In this document: positions 53,295-61,082 of the stretch, one piece after another | Layout of the letters: each line of letters begins with the position of its first letter | Position numbering within the stretch: the first letter of the stretch is position 1 | Assembly: GCA_024169445.1 (NCBI GenBank) | Contig: JALKFA010000001.1 | Location: 4,960,001 to 5,024,000, forward strand | Length of the DNA stretch: 64,000 nucleotides | Source: Buttiauxella agrestis ATCC 33320 | GTDB lineage: Bacteria; Pseudomonadota; Gammaproteobacteria; Enterobacterales; Enterobacteriaceae | Direction: 5' to 3' | Program-made: the position numbers and the translations under genes | The notes under the pieces: model-generated | The model's database searches: none | What the model was told of the DNA's origin: nothing | The model's input: the letters and a program-made list of their open reading frames with translations, nothing else

Positions 53295-53320
53295 AAGTCT
53301 GACCTTACAACGGTCGCTTA
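53295..53320 (+). promoter_or_regulatory. Candidate sigma-28 promoter of flgM
   Basis: AAGT-N15-TCGCTTA, same spacing as upstream of flagellin (33095-33120). Sigma-28 control of flgM is usual in flagellar systems. Confidence 0.45.
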
Positions 53321-53400
53321 TCTAATCTTAGAAAGTGCTGATTTGGCATCGCGGTGCCAGGCAGTATGTCATTTTGTCAGTTTGTTCGAGTGGTTTAATT

Positions 53401-53799
53401 ATGAATATTACGTCACTAGGTAGCCTTGCCGAGAGTTCGCTACAAAGTACTTACGCTAAGCAAACTCAGACTGTCGCCTCTGAGATCGCAGCGAGTGAAA
53501 ACAACAAACCCCTGCAGGTCAATGCGCCGGCAGAAGCCCCTATCGATCAAAAAACTAATTCGAAGGACGCTAATAAAGAACCGTACACGCTGCCGCCTTC
53601 AGAGTTTCCGGCCGAAGTACCGATTAATGTCCCCGTGTCCGCAGCGCTGACCCAAGCACTTGCCAGTGAAGTTAACCAATTTCCCGATATTGACCATTCT
53701 AAAGTGGCCAACGTCATGGAAATGATCCGTGATGGCAAAATGGCCATAGACAGTGACGACCTGGCGGGAGCCATGATGGACTTTTACCAAGGGAGATAA
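53401..53799 (+). CDS. flgM: Anti-sigma-28 factor FlgM
   Basis: 132 residues from ATG 53401; an upstream extension of the frame is not flagellar-like. The C-terminal sigma-binding part is recognisable (FPDIDHSKVANVMEMIRDGK, then MAIDSDDLAGAMM). The N-terminal half is disordered and Pro/Glu/Lys-rich. Longer than E. coli FlgM (97). It would hold the sigma factor of 37834-38565 until secreted through the finished hook. Confidence 0.85.
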   Translation: MNITSLGSLAESSLQSTYAKQTQTVASEIAASENNKPLQVNAPAEAPIDQKTNSKDANKEPYTLPPSEFPAEVPINVPVSAALTQALASEVNQFPDIDHSKVANVMEMIRDGKMAIDSDDLAGAMMDFYQGR

Positions 53800-53805
53800 A
53801 CCGTT

Positions 53806-54237
53806 TTGAGTAATGCGAACGCTCGAGTCCGCCAGCTGATTGTCGATATTCATCAGGATGTTGTTTCCTATCAACAGATGGAACTGTTGCTCAAGGAACA
53901 AAACAGCAATCTTATTCGGCGCAATAACCCGGCAATCAAGCACAACAATGAACAACAGGTTCAACTGTTACATACCTTGCGTATGAGGGCCAATCAGCGT
54001 GTTCAACTGCTGCACTCTTTTGGATTGCAGGCCAATAGTGACGATCTGAAACGGCTGGCCTGCAAACTGCCAACCGCTATATCAGACAAAATGATGGCCC
54101 AATGGCAGCAACTGGAAGCCAGTGTCATTCGCTGCAAAAAGCTCAATGACCACAATGGCCGGCTGCTGGCCAATCAACAGTTGTTGATACGAAAACTGCT
54201 TAACACCGAGGAAAATTTTTACCAGCCAGCAACCTGA
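53806..54237 (+). CDS. flgN: FlgN-like chaperone for FlgK/FlgL
   Basis: 143 residues, all-helical, starting with a TTG at 53806, 6 bases after flgM; GGGAGA lies at the flgM end. Helical heptads (QMELLLKEQNSNLIRRNN; CKKLNDHNGRLLANQQLLIR) resemble FlgN. The flgM-flgN order is the common one. Annotation is mainly positional. Confidence 0.75.
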   Translation: MSNANARVRQLIVDIHQDVVSYQQMELLLKEQNSNLIRRNNPAIKHNNEQQVQLLHTLRMRANQRVQLLHSFGLQANSDDLKRLACKLPTAISDKMMAQWQQLEASVIRCKKLNDHNGRLLANQQLLIRKLLNTEENFYQPAT

Positions 54238-54470
54238 TGTCCGGCCAGCTCTTTTATTTCCGGCGCTACAACAGTAGCCAACCAATAGCTTGCTAAATAA
54301 GCGATACTGGTCACAGACAGGAACATATTCTTTACAACATCACAACTGTAGCGAAGTTGAGTGGAACGATTAACTAGCGGCAGTCAATTCAGCCAAAAAG
54401 CCCACAGGCAATAGTATATCCATGCTTTTTAAGTGGTATTGCTTGCTCCAGACTTAACTCAAATTCTGGA

Positions 54471-54499
54471 TTGACACCTCCCATTTTAACCTTTTAAAT
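54471..54499 (+). promoter_or_regulatory. Candidate sigma-70 promoter of the two-component genes
   Basis: TTGACA-N17-TTAAAT, 31 bases before the response regulator ATG. The rest of 54238-54530 contains no gene or clear terminator, only A+T-rich spacer. Confidence 0.6.
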
Positions 54500-54530
54500 T
54501 GTTAACAATATTCCTTATGTTTTGTGTCAT

Positions 54531-55205
54531 ATGAAAATTCTCCTGGTCGAAGACGACAAGTTGCTTAATCATCACCTCACCACCTTGTTGACCGAAACCA
54601 GCAACCAGGTCCACAGCACTGGCAGTGCTCAGGTTGCATTGCATTATGCGGCAGACTACCCAATCGATGTGGGCATCGTTGATCTCGGTTTGCCTGGAAT
54701 GGACGGCTTGCAACTCATCAGAGAAGTGAGAGCGCTCAAGATTTCATTCCCCATCATTGTGTTGACTGCCCGTGGCACCTGGCAAGACAAAGTGGAAGGC
54801 CTGCAAGCCGGGGCTGACGACTATCTGGTCAAACCTTTCCAAAAAGAAGAACTATTGGCGCGGCTCAACGCCCTGGTTCGGCGCAGTGCCGGTTTCATCT
54901 CTCCTAAGGTCAAGGCTGGTGATTATGAGTTGGATCTCTCCCGCAAGGAACTGAGCATCGCCGGTCAACTGACGATACTGACAAGCTTCGAGTATCAGAT
55001 TCTGGAGTATATGATGCGCAACGCCCGCCAGGTGGTTTCCAAGCAACTGTTGCTTGACCAACTGTACGGAGATGGTGAAGGGGATCCAAACATCGTAGAG
55101 GTGATGGTGAGCCGGGTACGCAAAAAGCTGGATCCAGAGGGAACCATCCAACCGATCTCCACTATCCGTCGTCAGGGTTATATCTTTAATCTCCCATGCA
55201 ACTAA
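54531..55205 (+). CDS. OmpR/PhoP-type response regulator
   Basis: 224 residues from ATG 54531. Receiver domain with acidic pair EDD at 8-10, phosphoacceptor Asp in GIVDLGLPGMDG (~51), the Thr in VLTARG and the Lys in LVKPFQKEELLARL. A winged-helix effector domain follows (LTSFEYQILEYMMRN; VEVMVSRVRKKLDPEG; TIRRQGYIF). Closest in look to PhoP/QseB regulators. It lies inside the flagellar block between flgN and fliM, an unusual place, and probably controls this locus or links it to an envelope signal. Confidence 0.92.
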   Translation: MKILLVEDDKLLNHHLTTLLTETSNQVHSTGSAQVALHYAADYPIDVGIVDLGLPGMDGLQLIREVRALKISFPIIVLTARGTWQDKVEGLQAGADDYLVKPFQKEELLARLNALVRRSAGFISPKVKAGDYELDLSRKELSIAGQLTILTSFEYQILEYMMRNARQVVSKQLLLDQLYGDGEGDPNIVEVMVSRVRKKLDPEGTIQPISTIRRQGYIFNLPCN

Positions 55206-55245
55206 GCACAGCAGCCAGGCACCCTAACTCACCGCCAAGAACGCT

Positions 55246-56613
55246 ATGAGGCTGAACCTCCGGTCCCTGCATATCAAGTTGATGCTAAGCACGATGCTTA
55301 CCATTGCGATCATCATGTCCTTCTCGGTCTACATCCTCTATCAAGCTCACGTGGAAGAGCAGTCCCTGAAAGCCAGCACTCGTATGCAGGAGAACCTCGC
55401 CAGGATGCTCTCCTACGAACTACCGAACTCCCATGACAACACAGACTTCAACAACATCTCGCCAGAATCTATATCTCTGAATCTGGACACCTTAATCTGT
55501 CGCGCTGACGGCCAGCTAAGCTGGTCGAGCCTGAGTATTCCAGAGTTGATCAAGTCCAGCGGCACTCTCTGCCAGGATTTGAATAAGTATCTCAAGGACG
55601 TGGATCAAGACTACTTTTTTAAACGTCATACCACTAAAAGCGGCGAGAGCTACTTCATCTCCAGACTGCGTTTCATGCGCAACCATAACGCAATCCCCAC
55701 CACTTATTATGTGGTCATGGTCGACTCCACCTCGTTCTACAAGGCAGAGGCTCTCACCTACCTCTACTGGTGCATTCGTCAGGCTCTGTTGTCCTATATA
55801 ATACTGGGCCTGCTGCTGTTGCTCACCACTTTCTGGAGTCTCAGTTCGCTGCGCACCATCGCACGCCAAATCAACGATATCCGGGAAGGAAAACGGGATG
55901 CGCTGTCCAGTGAGTTCGAACGGGAATTACAGCCGCTGACGCTGTCGGTTAACCAGTTGCTGGAGAACGAGCGGCAACAGACTCAGCGCTACCAGCACGC
56001 TTTGAACGATCTGGCCCATAGTCTGAAAACTCGATTGGCCCTAATCCAGATAACCGCTCAGGAATTCCAGGTCCACCACGAAATCGACGAACAAATCATC
56101 ACCATGGATCAGATAATCCAGTATCAACTGCGCCGTGCTGTCGCCGGACGCAAGTGCCTCGCCAGCAAGGGAACGGAACCTGTGCCACTGATAGAAAAGC
56201 TGCTGGCGAGCCTCACCCGAATTTACCGCCACAAGAAACTACAGACTCGTTTCAAATTCGATGACGATGTGTTCTTTGCCGGTGAGCAAGATGATCTAAT
56301 GGAGTTGATGGGCAACTTGCTGGACAACGCCTTCAAATTTGCCATTAGTGAGATTACTGTGACGATGAGCCATAACCATGACCGGTTGCATATTGTTATC
56401 GAGGACGATGGTCCCGGTGTCCCACCAGAAGAGTCACAGCAGATCTTCCAGCGCGGAAGACGAGCCGACAGCTCACCCGGCCAGGGGATTGGCCTCGCCG
56501 TGGTGACCGAGATAGCCCACAGCTACAACGGCCAGATAAGCGTTGATAATTCCCCAATGGGTGGCGCTCGTTTTACTCTGAACCTTCCCTGGTCGCCTTT
56601 TCTGGCCCGATAA
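55246..56613 (+). CDS. PhoQ-like sensor histidine kinase
   Basis: 455 residues: membrane helices at ~10-32 and ~175-200 enclosing a ~140-residue periplasmic sensor, HAMP-like linker, then the H-box LNDLAHSLKTRLAL, N-box LMELMGNLLDNAFKFA, G1 IEDDGPGVP and G2 GQGIGLAVV. The kinase half resembles PhoQ closely. The H-box has Arg where nearly all such kinases have Pro after Lys-Thr (HSLKTRL against HSLKTPL), which may alter phosphatase balance. The periplasmic domain is not visibly PhoQ-like (no long acidic patch). Confidence 0.9.
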   Translation: MRLNLRSLHIKLMLSTMLTIAIIMSFSVYILYQAHVEEQSLKASTRMQENLARMLSYELPNSHDNTDFNNISPESISLNLDTLICRADGQLSWSSLSIPELIKSSGTLCQDLNKYLKDVDQDYFFKRHTTKSGESYFISRLRFMRNHNAIPTTYYVVMVDSTSFYKAEALTYLYWCIRQALLSYIILGLLLLLTTFWSLSSLRTIARQINDIREGKRDALSSEFERELQPLTLSVNQLLENERQQTQRYQHALNDLAHSLKTRLALIQITAQEFQVHHEIDEQIITMDQIIQYQLRRAVAGRKCLASKGTEPVPLIEKLLASLTRIYRHKKLQTRFKFDDDVFFAGEQDDLMELMGNLLDNAFKFAISEITVTMSHNHDRLHIVIEDDGPGVPPEESQQIFQRGRRADSSPGQGIGLAVVTEIAHSYNGQISVDNSPMGGARFTLNLPWSPFLAR

Positions 56614-56645
56614 TTTTGCTGTGCTGTACAGCCCCTGTATAGCAT

Positions 56646-56698
56646 TTGTACTTTATAGTCACGGCAACTTAAATCCAGTCAATTACATTCAATGTAAT
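56646..56698 (+). promoter_or_regulatory. Candidate promoter and palindromic operator before fliM
   Basis: TTGTAC-N17-TTAAAT (56646-56674), same architecture as the promoter of the response regulator. It is followed by a perfect 17-bp palindrome ATTACATT-C-AATGTAAT at 56682-56698, over the expected start site. The remaining spacer to 56886 is A+T-rich with no gene. Confidence 0.5.
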
Positions 56699-56886
56699 GT
56701 GTGATTTTTAGGTGTTTTATTATTTATTGCTGTTCGGCTATATAGCATTTTTATATTCAGAATATTAAGCGTTAAAGATAATTTAAAAAAAACAAACAGT
56801 CTGCCGGATAAAACAGAAACGTCTTACCCGCTATATTCCTGCATTTCTATATTGAACTCTCATTGTTATTGAGTCATTTAAATTTC

Positions 56887-57771
56887 ATGGTTAACCAGAA
56901 AAAATCATATAAAAGCCGCGTTATTGCTCCTGAGCAAGGCAAGCTTTATCCCACAATGGAATTGGGGCAAGAACAAGAGATCCGCTTGTTGCAAGTTTAT
57001 GTCGACAGCGCGATGGAACGCATCTCAATTATGCTGGGGCAATTTCTGCGGTCAGTGGGCTGCATTCGCGTCGAGCCGCTGGAGCTGGAGTTTCGCGAAT
57101 TGTCGCCCGTGGAACAGAAACAATGGATTTGGTGCGCCGCTTTGGCTCCACTCGGTGGCCGCGCCAGCAAAATGTTCCGATTTGGCATGCACCGGGCCAC
57201 TTCCGCATTCCTGACGGAATCAGCCCTGGGACTCAAACCCGCTAACCCAGCAGATACAAACAACGATCAGCCTCCGAGTGAAACAGAGCTACGTTTTTTG
57301 AATTTGTTGGGAAATACCCTGACTCAAGGCGTCATTGCGGAAAACCCTTATTTGCAGGAATTGAGCTGGCAGCAACAGCCTTCAGACTCTCCGGAAAGAA
57401 AGGGGTTATGTATGACGATGCAACTGGTTTTCCACGAGCACACCTGGCCACTCACTCTCCACTGGCATACAGAGTTTGCTGAACTGCTGGATAAGGGAAG
57501 TGACCAGACACCGGTTGCACCACCCATCACCAGGCACCAGCTCGAAGAGTCGTTAAGAAAAATTCCTGTCCAGCTTAAGACGACATTGTTCAGCCGCAAA
57601 CTGACGATACTCGAGCTGGAACAACTGCTGCAAGGCGAGCTCCTTCCCATTGTGCTGCAAGAGCGGGTGACTTTGGGTTGCGGAGGCTTTTCTATGGGTG
57701 TAGGTCGGATTTATGACCGTAATGGACACCTGGCATTTCAACTGCACGATGTTTCTCAACAGACATCTTGA
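56887..57771 (+). CDS. fliM: Flagellar switch protein FliM lacking the CheY-binding peptide
   Basis: 294 residues from ATG 56887, against 334 in E. coli. The middle domain (MERISIMLGQFLRSVGCIRV) and C-terminal SpoA-like domain (LEQLLQGELLPIVL, then ERVTLGCGGFSMGVGRIY) are recognisable but diverged. The N-terminal EIDALL-type peptide that binds CheY-P is absent; the protein begins MVNQKKSYKSRVIAP. The GGxG motif of the middle domain is also not obvious. Such a rotor would not respond to CheY. First gene of the fliMNPQR-flhBA run. Confidence 0.82.
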   Translation: MVNQKKSYKSRVIAPEQGKLYPTMELGQEQEIRLLQVYVDSAMERISIMLGQFLRSVGCIRVEPLELEFRELSPVEQKQWIWCAALAPLGGRASKMFRFGMHRATSAFLTESALGLKPANPADTNNDQPPSETELRFLNLLGNTLTQGVIAENPYLQELSWQQQPSDSPERKGLCMTMQLVFHEHTWPLTLHWHTEFAELLDKGSDQTPVAPPITRHQLEESLRKIPVQLKTTLFSRKLTILELEQLLQGELLPIVLQERVTLGCGGFSMGVGRIYDRNGHLAFQLHDVSQQTS

Positions 57772-57791
57772 ATACCATTTGGAGGTTTTAA

Positions 57792-58172
57792 ATGGCCAAA
57801 GAAAAGAATATGGACCTGGATATGTCTGGCCTGGATGTCGAGGGGTTTGACGATCTATTTGCCAACGAGGAAGAAATTCTCGACGAGAGCGAACCGAAAG
57901 CGACAGTTGTTGAAAAACGTCCCTTATCCTTCTTCCACCGTCTGCCCGTTAACTTGTCTCTGGAAGTTGCCAGCACAGAAATTCCGCTAGAAGAGTTAAT
58001 GACTCTGGCCGAAGGTGCTGTGGTCCAGATGAACAAACTGAGCCACCAGCCTTTGGATGTAAAGGTCAACGGCATTTTGATCGGTGCTGCCGAGGTGGTT
58101 ATCGTTGATGGTCAGTATGGGTTGCGTATGACCGAGGTGTTTGACGACATCAACTGGTCAAAGCTGGCCTGA
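57792..58172 (+). CDS. fliN: Flagellar switch protein FliN
   Basis: 126 residues: acidic N-terminal stretch and the SpoA domain (LPVNLSLEVASTEIPLEELM; DVKVNGILIGAAEVVIVDGQ). Forms the C-ring base with FliM and recruits the export ATPase complex. Confidence 0.93.
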   Translation: MAKEKNMDLDMSGLDVEGFDDLFANEEEILDESEPKATVVEKRPLSFFHRLPVNLSLEVASTEIPLEELMTLAEGAVVQMNKLSHQPLDVKVNGILIGAAEVVIVDGQYGLRMTEVFDDINWSKLA

Positions 58173-58176
58173 TGTG

Positions 58177-58914
58177 ATGAGTGCAGTATTCCTTTTTCTG
58201 CTGCTCGGCTTGATGCCGGCAGTAGCATTTGCCAGCGACGTCCCACTCTTGAGCATTACCAATGGAGAGGGGCAACAGGACTATTCAGTCAAGTTGCAGG
58301 TTCTGTTGCTAATGACCATGTTGGGGTTACTCCCCTCCATGCTATTGCTGATGACCTGTTTCACCAGGATCATCATCGTCCTGGGGATACTGCGTCAAGC
58401 GATAGGCTTACAGAGTTCTCCATCCAACCGTCTGCTGATCTCCATTGCACTCAGTATGACAATGCTGCTGATGAAACCCATCTGGCAGGATATTTATCAG
58501 AATGCCTTTGTCCCTTATGACGAAGACAAGATCACGCTGCTACAAGCGGTTTCCCGGGCAGAACAGCCGATTCGCAAATTTATGCTAGCGCAGACAAGAA
58601 AAACCGATCTGGATCTGATGATCAGGGTCGCGGGAGAGCCACGTACCACCTCCGCGCAGGAAGTGAGTTTTTCCATCCTGATGCCTGCATTTGTGCTGAG
58701 CGAGCTGAAAACGGCATTCCAGATAGGGTTCATGCTATTCATTCCGTTTGTGGTCATCGACATGGTGGTAGCGACCGTGTTGATGTCGATGGGGATGATG
58801 ATGCTTTCTCCGGTGATCATTTCACTGCCGATAAAGCTGATGGTGTTTGTCCTTGCTGATGGCTGGAGCATGGTCGTCAACACTCTCGCCATGAGTTTTG
58901 GGGGCATTCAATGA
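58177..58914 (+). CDS. fliP: Flagellar export gate protein FliP
   Basis: 245 residues from ATG 58177, identical in length to E. coli FliP. Cleavable signal peptide (VFLFLLLGLMPAVAFAS), then membrane helices with MTCFTRIIIVLGILRQAIGL and VSFSILMPAFVLSELKTAFQ. Core of the FliPQR gate. Confidence 0.95.
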   Translation: MSAVFLFLLLGLMPAVAFASDVPLLSITNGEGQQDYSVKLQVLLLMTMLGLLPSMLLLMTCFTRIIIVLGILRQAIGLQSSPSNRLLISIALSMTMLLMKPIWQDIYQNAFVPYDEDKITLLQAVSRAEQPIRKFMLAQTRKTDLDLMIRVAGEPRTTSAQEVSFSILMPAFVLSELKTAFQIGFMLFIPFVVIDMVVATVLMSMGMMMLSPVIISLPIKLMVFVLADGWSMVVNTLAMSFGGIQ

Positions 58915-59180
58915 CCCCTGATAATCTGATGGCAATGATGGTGGAAGTGACCTACACCATCATCATGCTGGTCTGTATCCTCGTCCTGCCAGGTATGCTA
59001 GTGGGGCTACTGGTGAGTATTATTCAGGCGGTGACCCAAATTCAGGAACAGACTCTGAGTTTCCTGCCCCGCTTCGTCGTCACCATGCTGGTTATCATTT
59101 TCGCGGGACAGTGGATGGTCAAACAGATGCTGGAGCTTTTCAACAGCATCAATCAGTACATCCTCTCTTCAATGCACTGA
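58911..59180 (+). CDS. fliQ: Flagellar export gate protein FliQ
   Basis: 89 residues, two membrane helices, typical LLVSIIQAVTQIQEQTLSFL. Overlaps fliP by 4 bases. Confidence 0.95.
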   Translation: MTPDNLMAMMVEVTYTIIMLVCILVLPGMLVGLLVSIIQAVTQIQEQTLSFLPRFVVTMLVIIFAGQWMVKQMLELFNSINQYILSSMH

Positions 59181-59181
59181 T

Positions 59182-59961
59182 ATGTTAGAAATTACTGCCG
59201 CTGAATTATTGCAGGCCTATGGGCGCGTCTGGTGGCCCTTCCTGCGCATAGGGAGTGCCTTCGCCGTCCTGCCGTTATTGGGATATCCGCTGATCCCGAT
59301 ACAGGTTCGGGTCATGCTGGCGCTGCTTATCGCCGTACTAGCAGCCCCTATGCTACCCGCGATGCCTGCGGTCGATCCCCTATCGCTGCACGCTGTCTTT
59401 CTAAGCATTGAGCAAATCGTCCTGGGTGCGATGATGGCGCTGTTTCCGGTTTGCTTAATCCAAGTGCTGGTGCTGGTCGGTGAACTGCTCTCCATGCAGA
59501 TGGGCCTGAGCATGGCACGGATGAATGACCCGGTTAATGGTCTTGCTATCCCTGTGTTAGGCAGCTTTTTTAGCAATATGGGACTACTGCTCTACGCCAG
59601 CATGAACGGTCATCTGGTAATGCTGGAGATTCTGGTGGAGAGTTTCAGGATCTGGACGGTGGGTGATGGCCTGTTCAATGTGAATTCATCCAACCTGATC
59701 CAGCTGTTTTCTTGGGTACTGGCAGCCTCTCTGATGTTGTCATTGCCTGCCATGGTCGCCATGTATTTGGTCAACCTCACCTTTGGGGTGCTTTCCAGGG
59801 TCGCTCCGTCACTCAATATTTTTGTATTGGGTTTTCCCATGGCTCTGGTGTGCGGATTGTTTTGTATTTTGCTCACTATCAGTGGATTACCTGATCGGTT
59901 CGCCGACCTGGCGCAGGATATTTTCCTGAGTGCTCGCGGTTACTATGGAGGCGCAAAATGA
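59182..59961 (+). CDS. fliR: Flagellar export gate protein FliR
   Basis: 259 residues, polytopic, with LSMQMGLSMARMNDPVNG and TFGVLSRVAPSLNIFVLGFP. Starts 1 base after fliQ and overlaps flhB. Confidence 0.95.
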   Translation: MLEITAAELLQAYGRVWWPFLRIGSAFAVLPLLGYPLIPIQVRVMLALLIAVLAAPMLPAMPAVDPLSLHAVFLSIEQIVLGAMMALFPVCLIQVLVLVGELLSMQMGLSMARMNDPVNGLAIPVLGSFFSNMGLLLYASMNGHLVMLEILVESFRIWTVGDGLFNVNSSNLIQLFSWVLAASLMLSLPAMVAMYLVNLTFGVLSRVAPSLNIFVLGFPMALVCGLFCILLTISGLPDRFADLAQDIFLSARGYYGGAK

Positions 59962-61073
59962 GTACGGAAAAGACCGAAAAACCCTCATCCCACCGACTTG
60001 ATAAAGCGCGAGCAAAAGGGCAGATCCCCAGGGCTAAGGATTTGGCCATGGCCATCAGTCTGGTCGCTATCTCTTCTTTTGCATTGCCCCTTTTTACCCA
60101 GATTGGCGAGGCACTAAAGCAGATAATGGCCTTTAACTTGTCATTGACCCGTGAGGAAATAACCGATCCCGCGCAGATGGCCAGGCACCTGGGGCATAGC
60201 CTCTTTGAGGCACTACTGGCCTTGCTACCGTTGGCGGGGTTCATCGTTATTCTTGGCATCGTGGCGCACATTATGATGGGGGGCTGGAATTTTTCACTGG
60301 ACCCGCTGCTCCCCCGCTTCTCTAAGATAAGCCCCATGACCGGGTTTAAACGAATCTTTGGCGTGCAGTCTCTGGTCGAGTTTGCCAAGTCGGTAATGAA
60401 GATAGTGTTAATTACTGCCACGGTATTGATCTATACCAGCTCGGTCATGGCCGCAATTACCGCTCTCTATTACACCGGGCTGAAAGATGCTACCCAACTG
60501 GGCATTAAGATCCTGGTGGATGGCATGTTCTATATGGCTCTGGCGATGTTGGTTATCGGTATGTTCGATGCCCCCTATCAGTTATGGAACCATCTGCGCG
60601 GGCTTCGTATGAGCAAGCAAGAGCTGAAGGAAGAGCATAAGAATTTGCAGGGAAATCCGGAAATAAAGGGGCGCATTCGCCGTATTCAAATGTCGATGGC
60701 GATGCGTTCAATGCGCCGCGCCTTGCCCGAGGCCAATGTTGTACTAACTAACCCGACACACTATGCAGTAGCGATCAAATACGATCCTGAAAAATGTGAT
60801 GCCCCCTTTGTCATTGCCAAAGGTGAAGACCATATGGCGCTACAGATGCGCTCTCTGGCTCAGTCGCTGGGAGTGGAAGTGCTGGAGATACCCGCGCTGG
60901 CCCGTTCAGTCTATTACACAACTCGTGTGAATCAGCAGGTCCCTCCCGGCCTTTACGTCATCATGGCGCAAATACTGCACCATGTGTTGCGTCTGAAGGC
61001 CTTTCGTCTCGGCAAGGGTGACCAGCCGGCTCCGCTCTCGTCAGTCGAGATCCCTGATTCATTAAGATATTGA
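59958..61073 (+). CDS. flhB: Export switch protein FlhB
   Basis: 371 residues: N-terminal EKTEKPSSHRLDKARAKGQI, four membrane helices, cytoplasmic domain with the autocleavage site NPTH (in VVLTNPTHYAVAIKYD). Works with FliK to change export from hook to filament substrates. Short C-terminal tail as in other lateral systems. Confidence 0.95.
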   Translation: MSTEKTEKPSSHRLDKARAKGQIPRAKDLAMAISLVAISSFALPLFTQIGEALKQIMAFNLSLTREEITDPAQMARHLGHSLFEALLALLPLAGFIVILGIVAHIMMGGWNFSLDPLLPRFSKISPMTGFKRIFGVQSLVEFAKSVMKIVLITATVLIYTSSVMAAITALYYTGLKDATQLGIKILVDGMFYMALAMLVIGMFDAPYQLWNHLRGLRMSKQELKEEHKNLQGNPEIKGRIRRIQMSMAMRSMRRALPEANVVLTNPTHYAVAIKYDPEKCDAPFVIAKGEDHMALQMRSLAQSLGVEVLEIPALARSVYYTTRVNQQVPPGLYVIMAQILHHVLRLKAFRLGKGDQPAPLSSVEIPDSLRY

Positions 61074-61082
61074 TGGTGACCC

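Noticed and set aside
56620-56660. LexA-like CTGT..ACAG pattern before fliM
   Set aside because: Spacing between CTG and CAG does not fit a LexA box.
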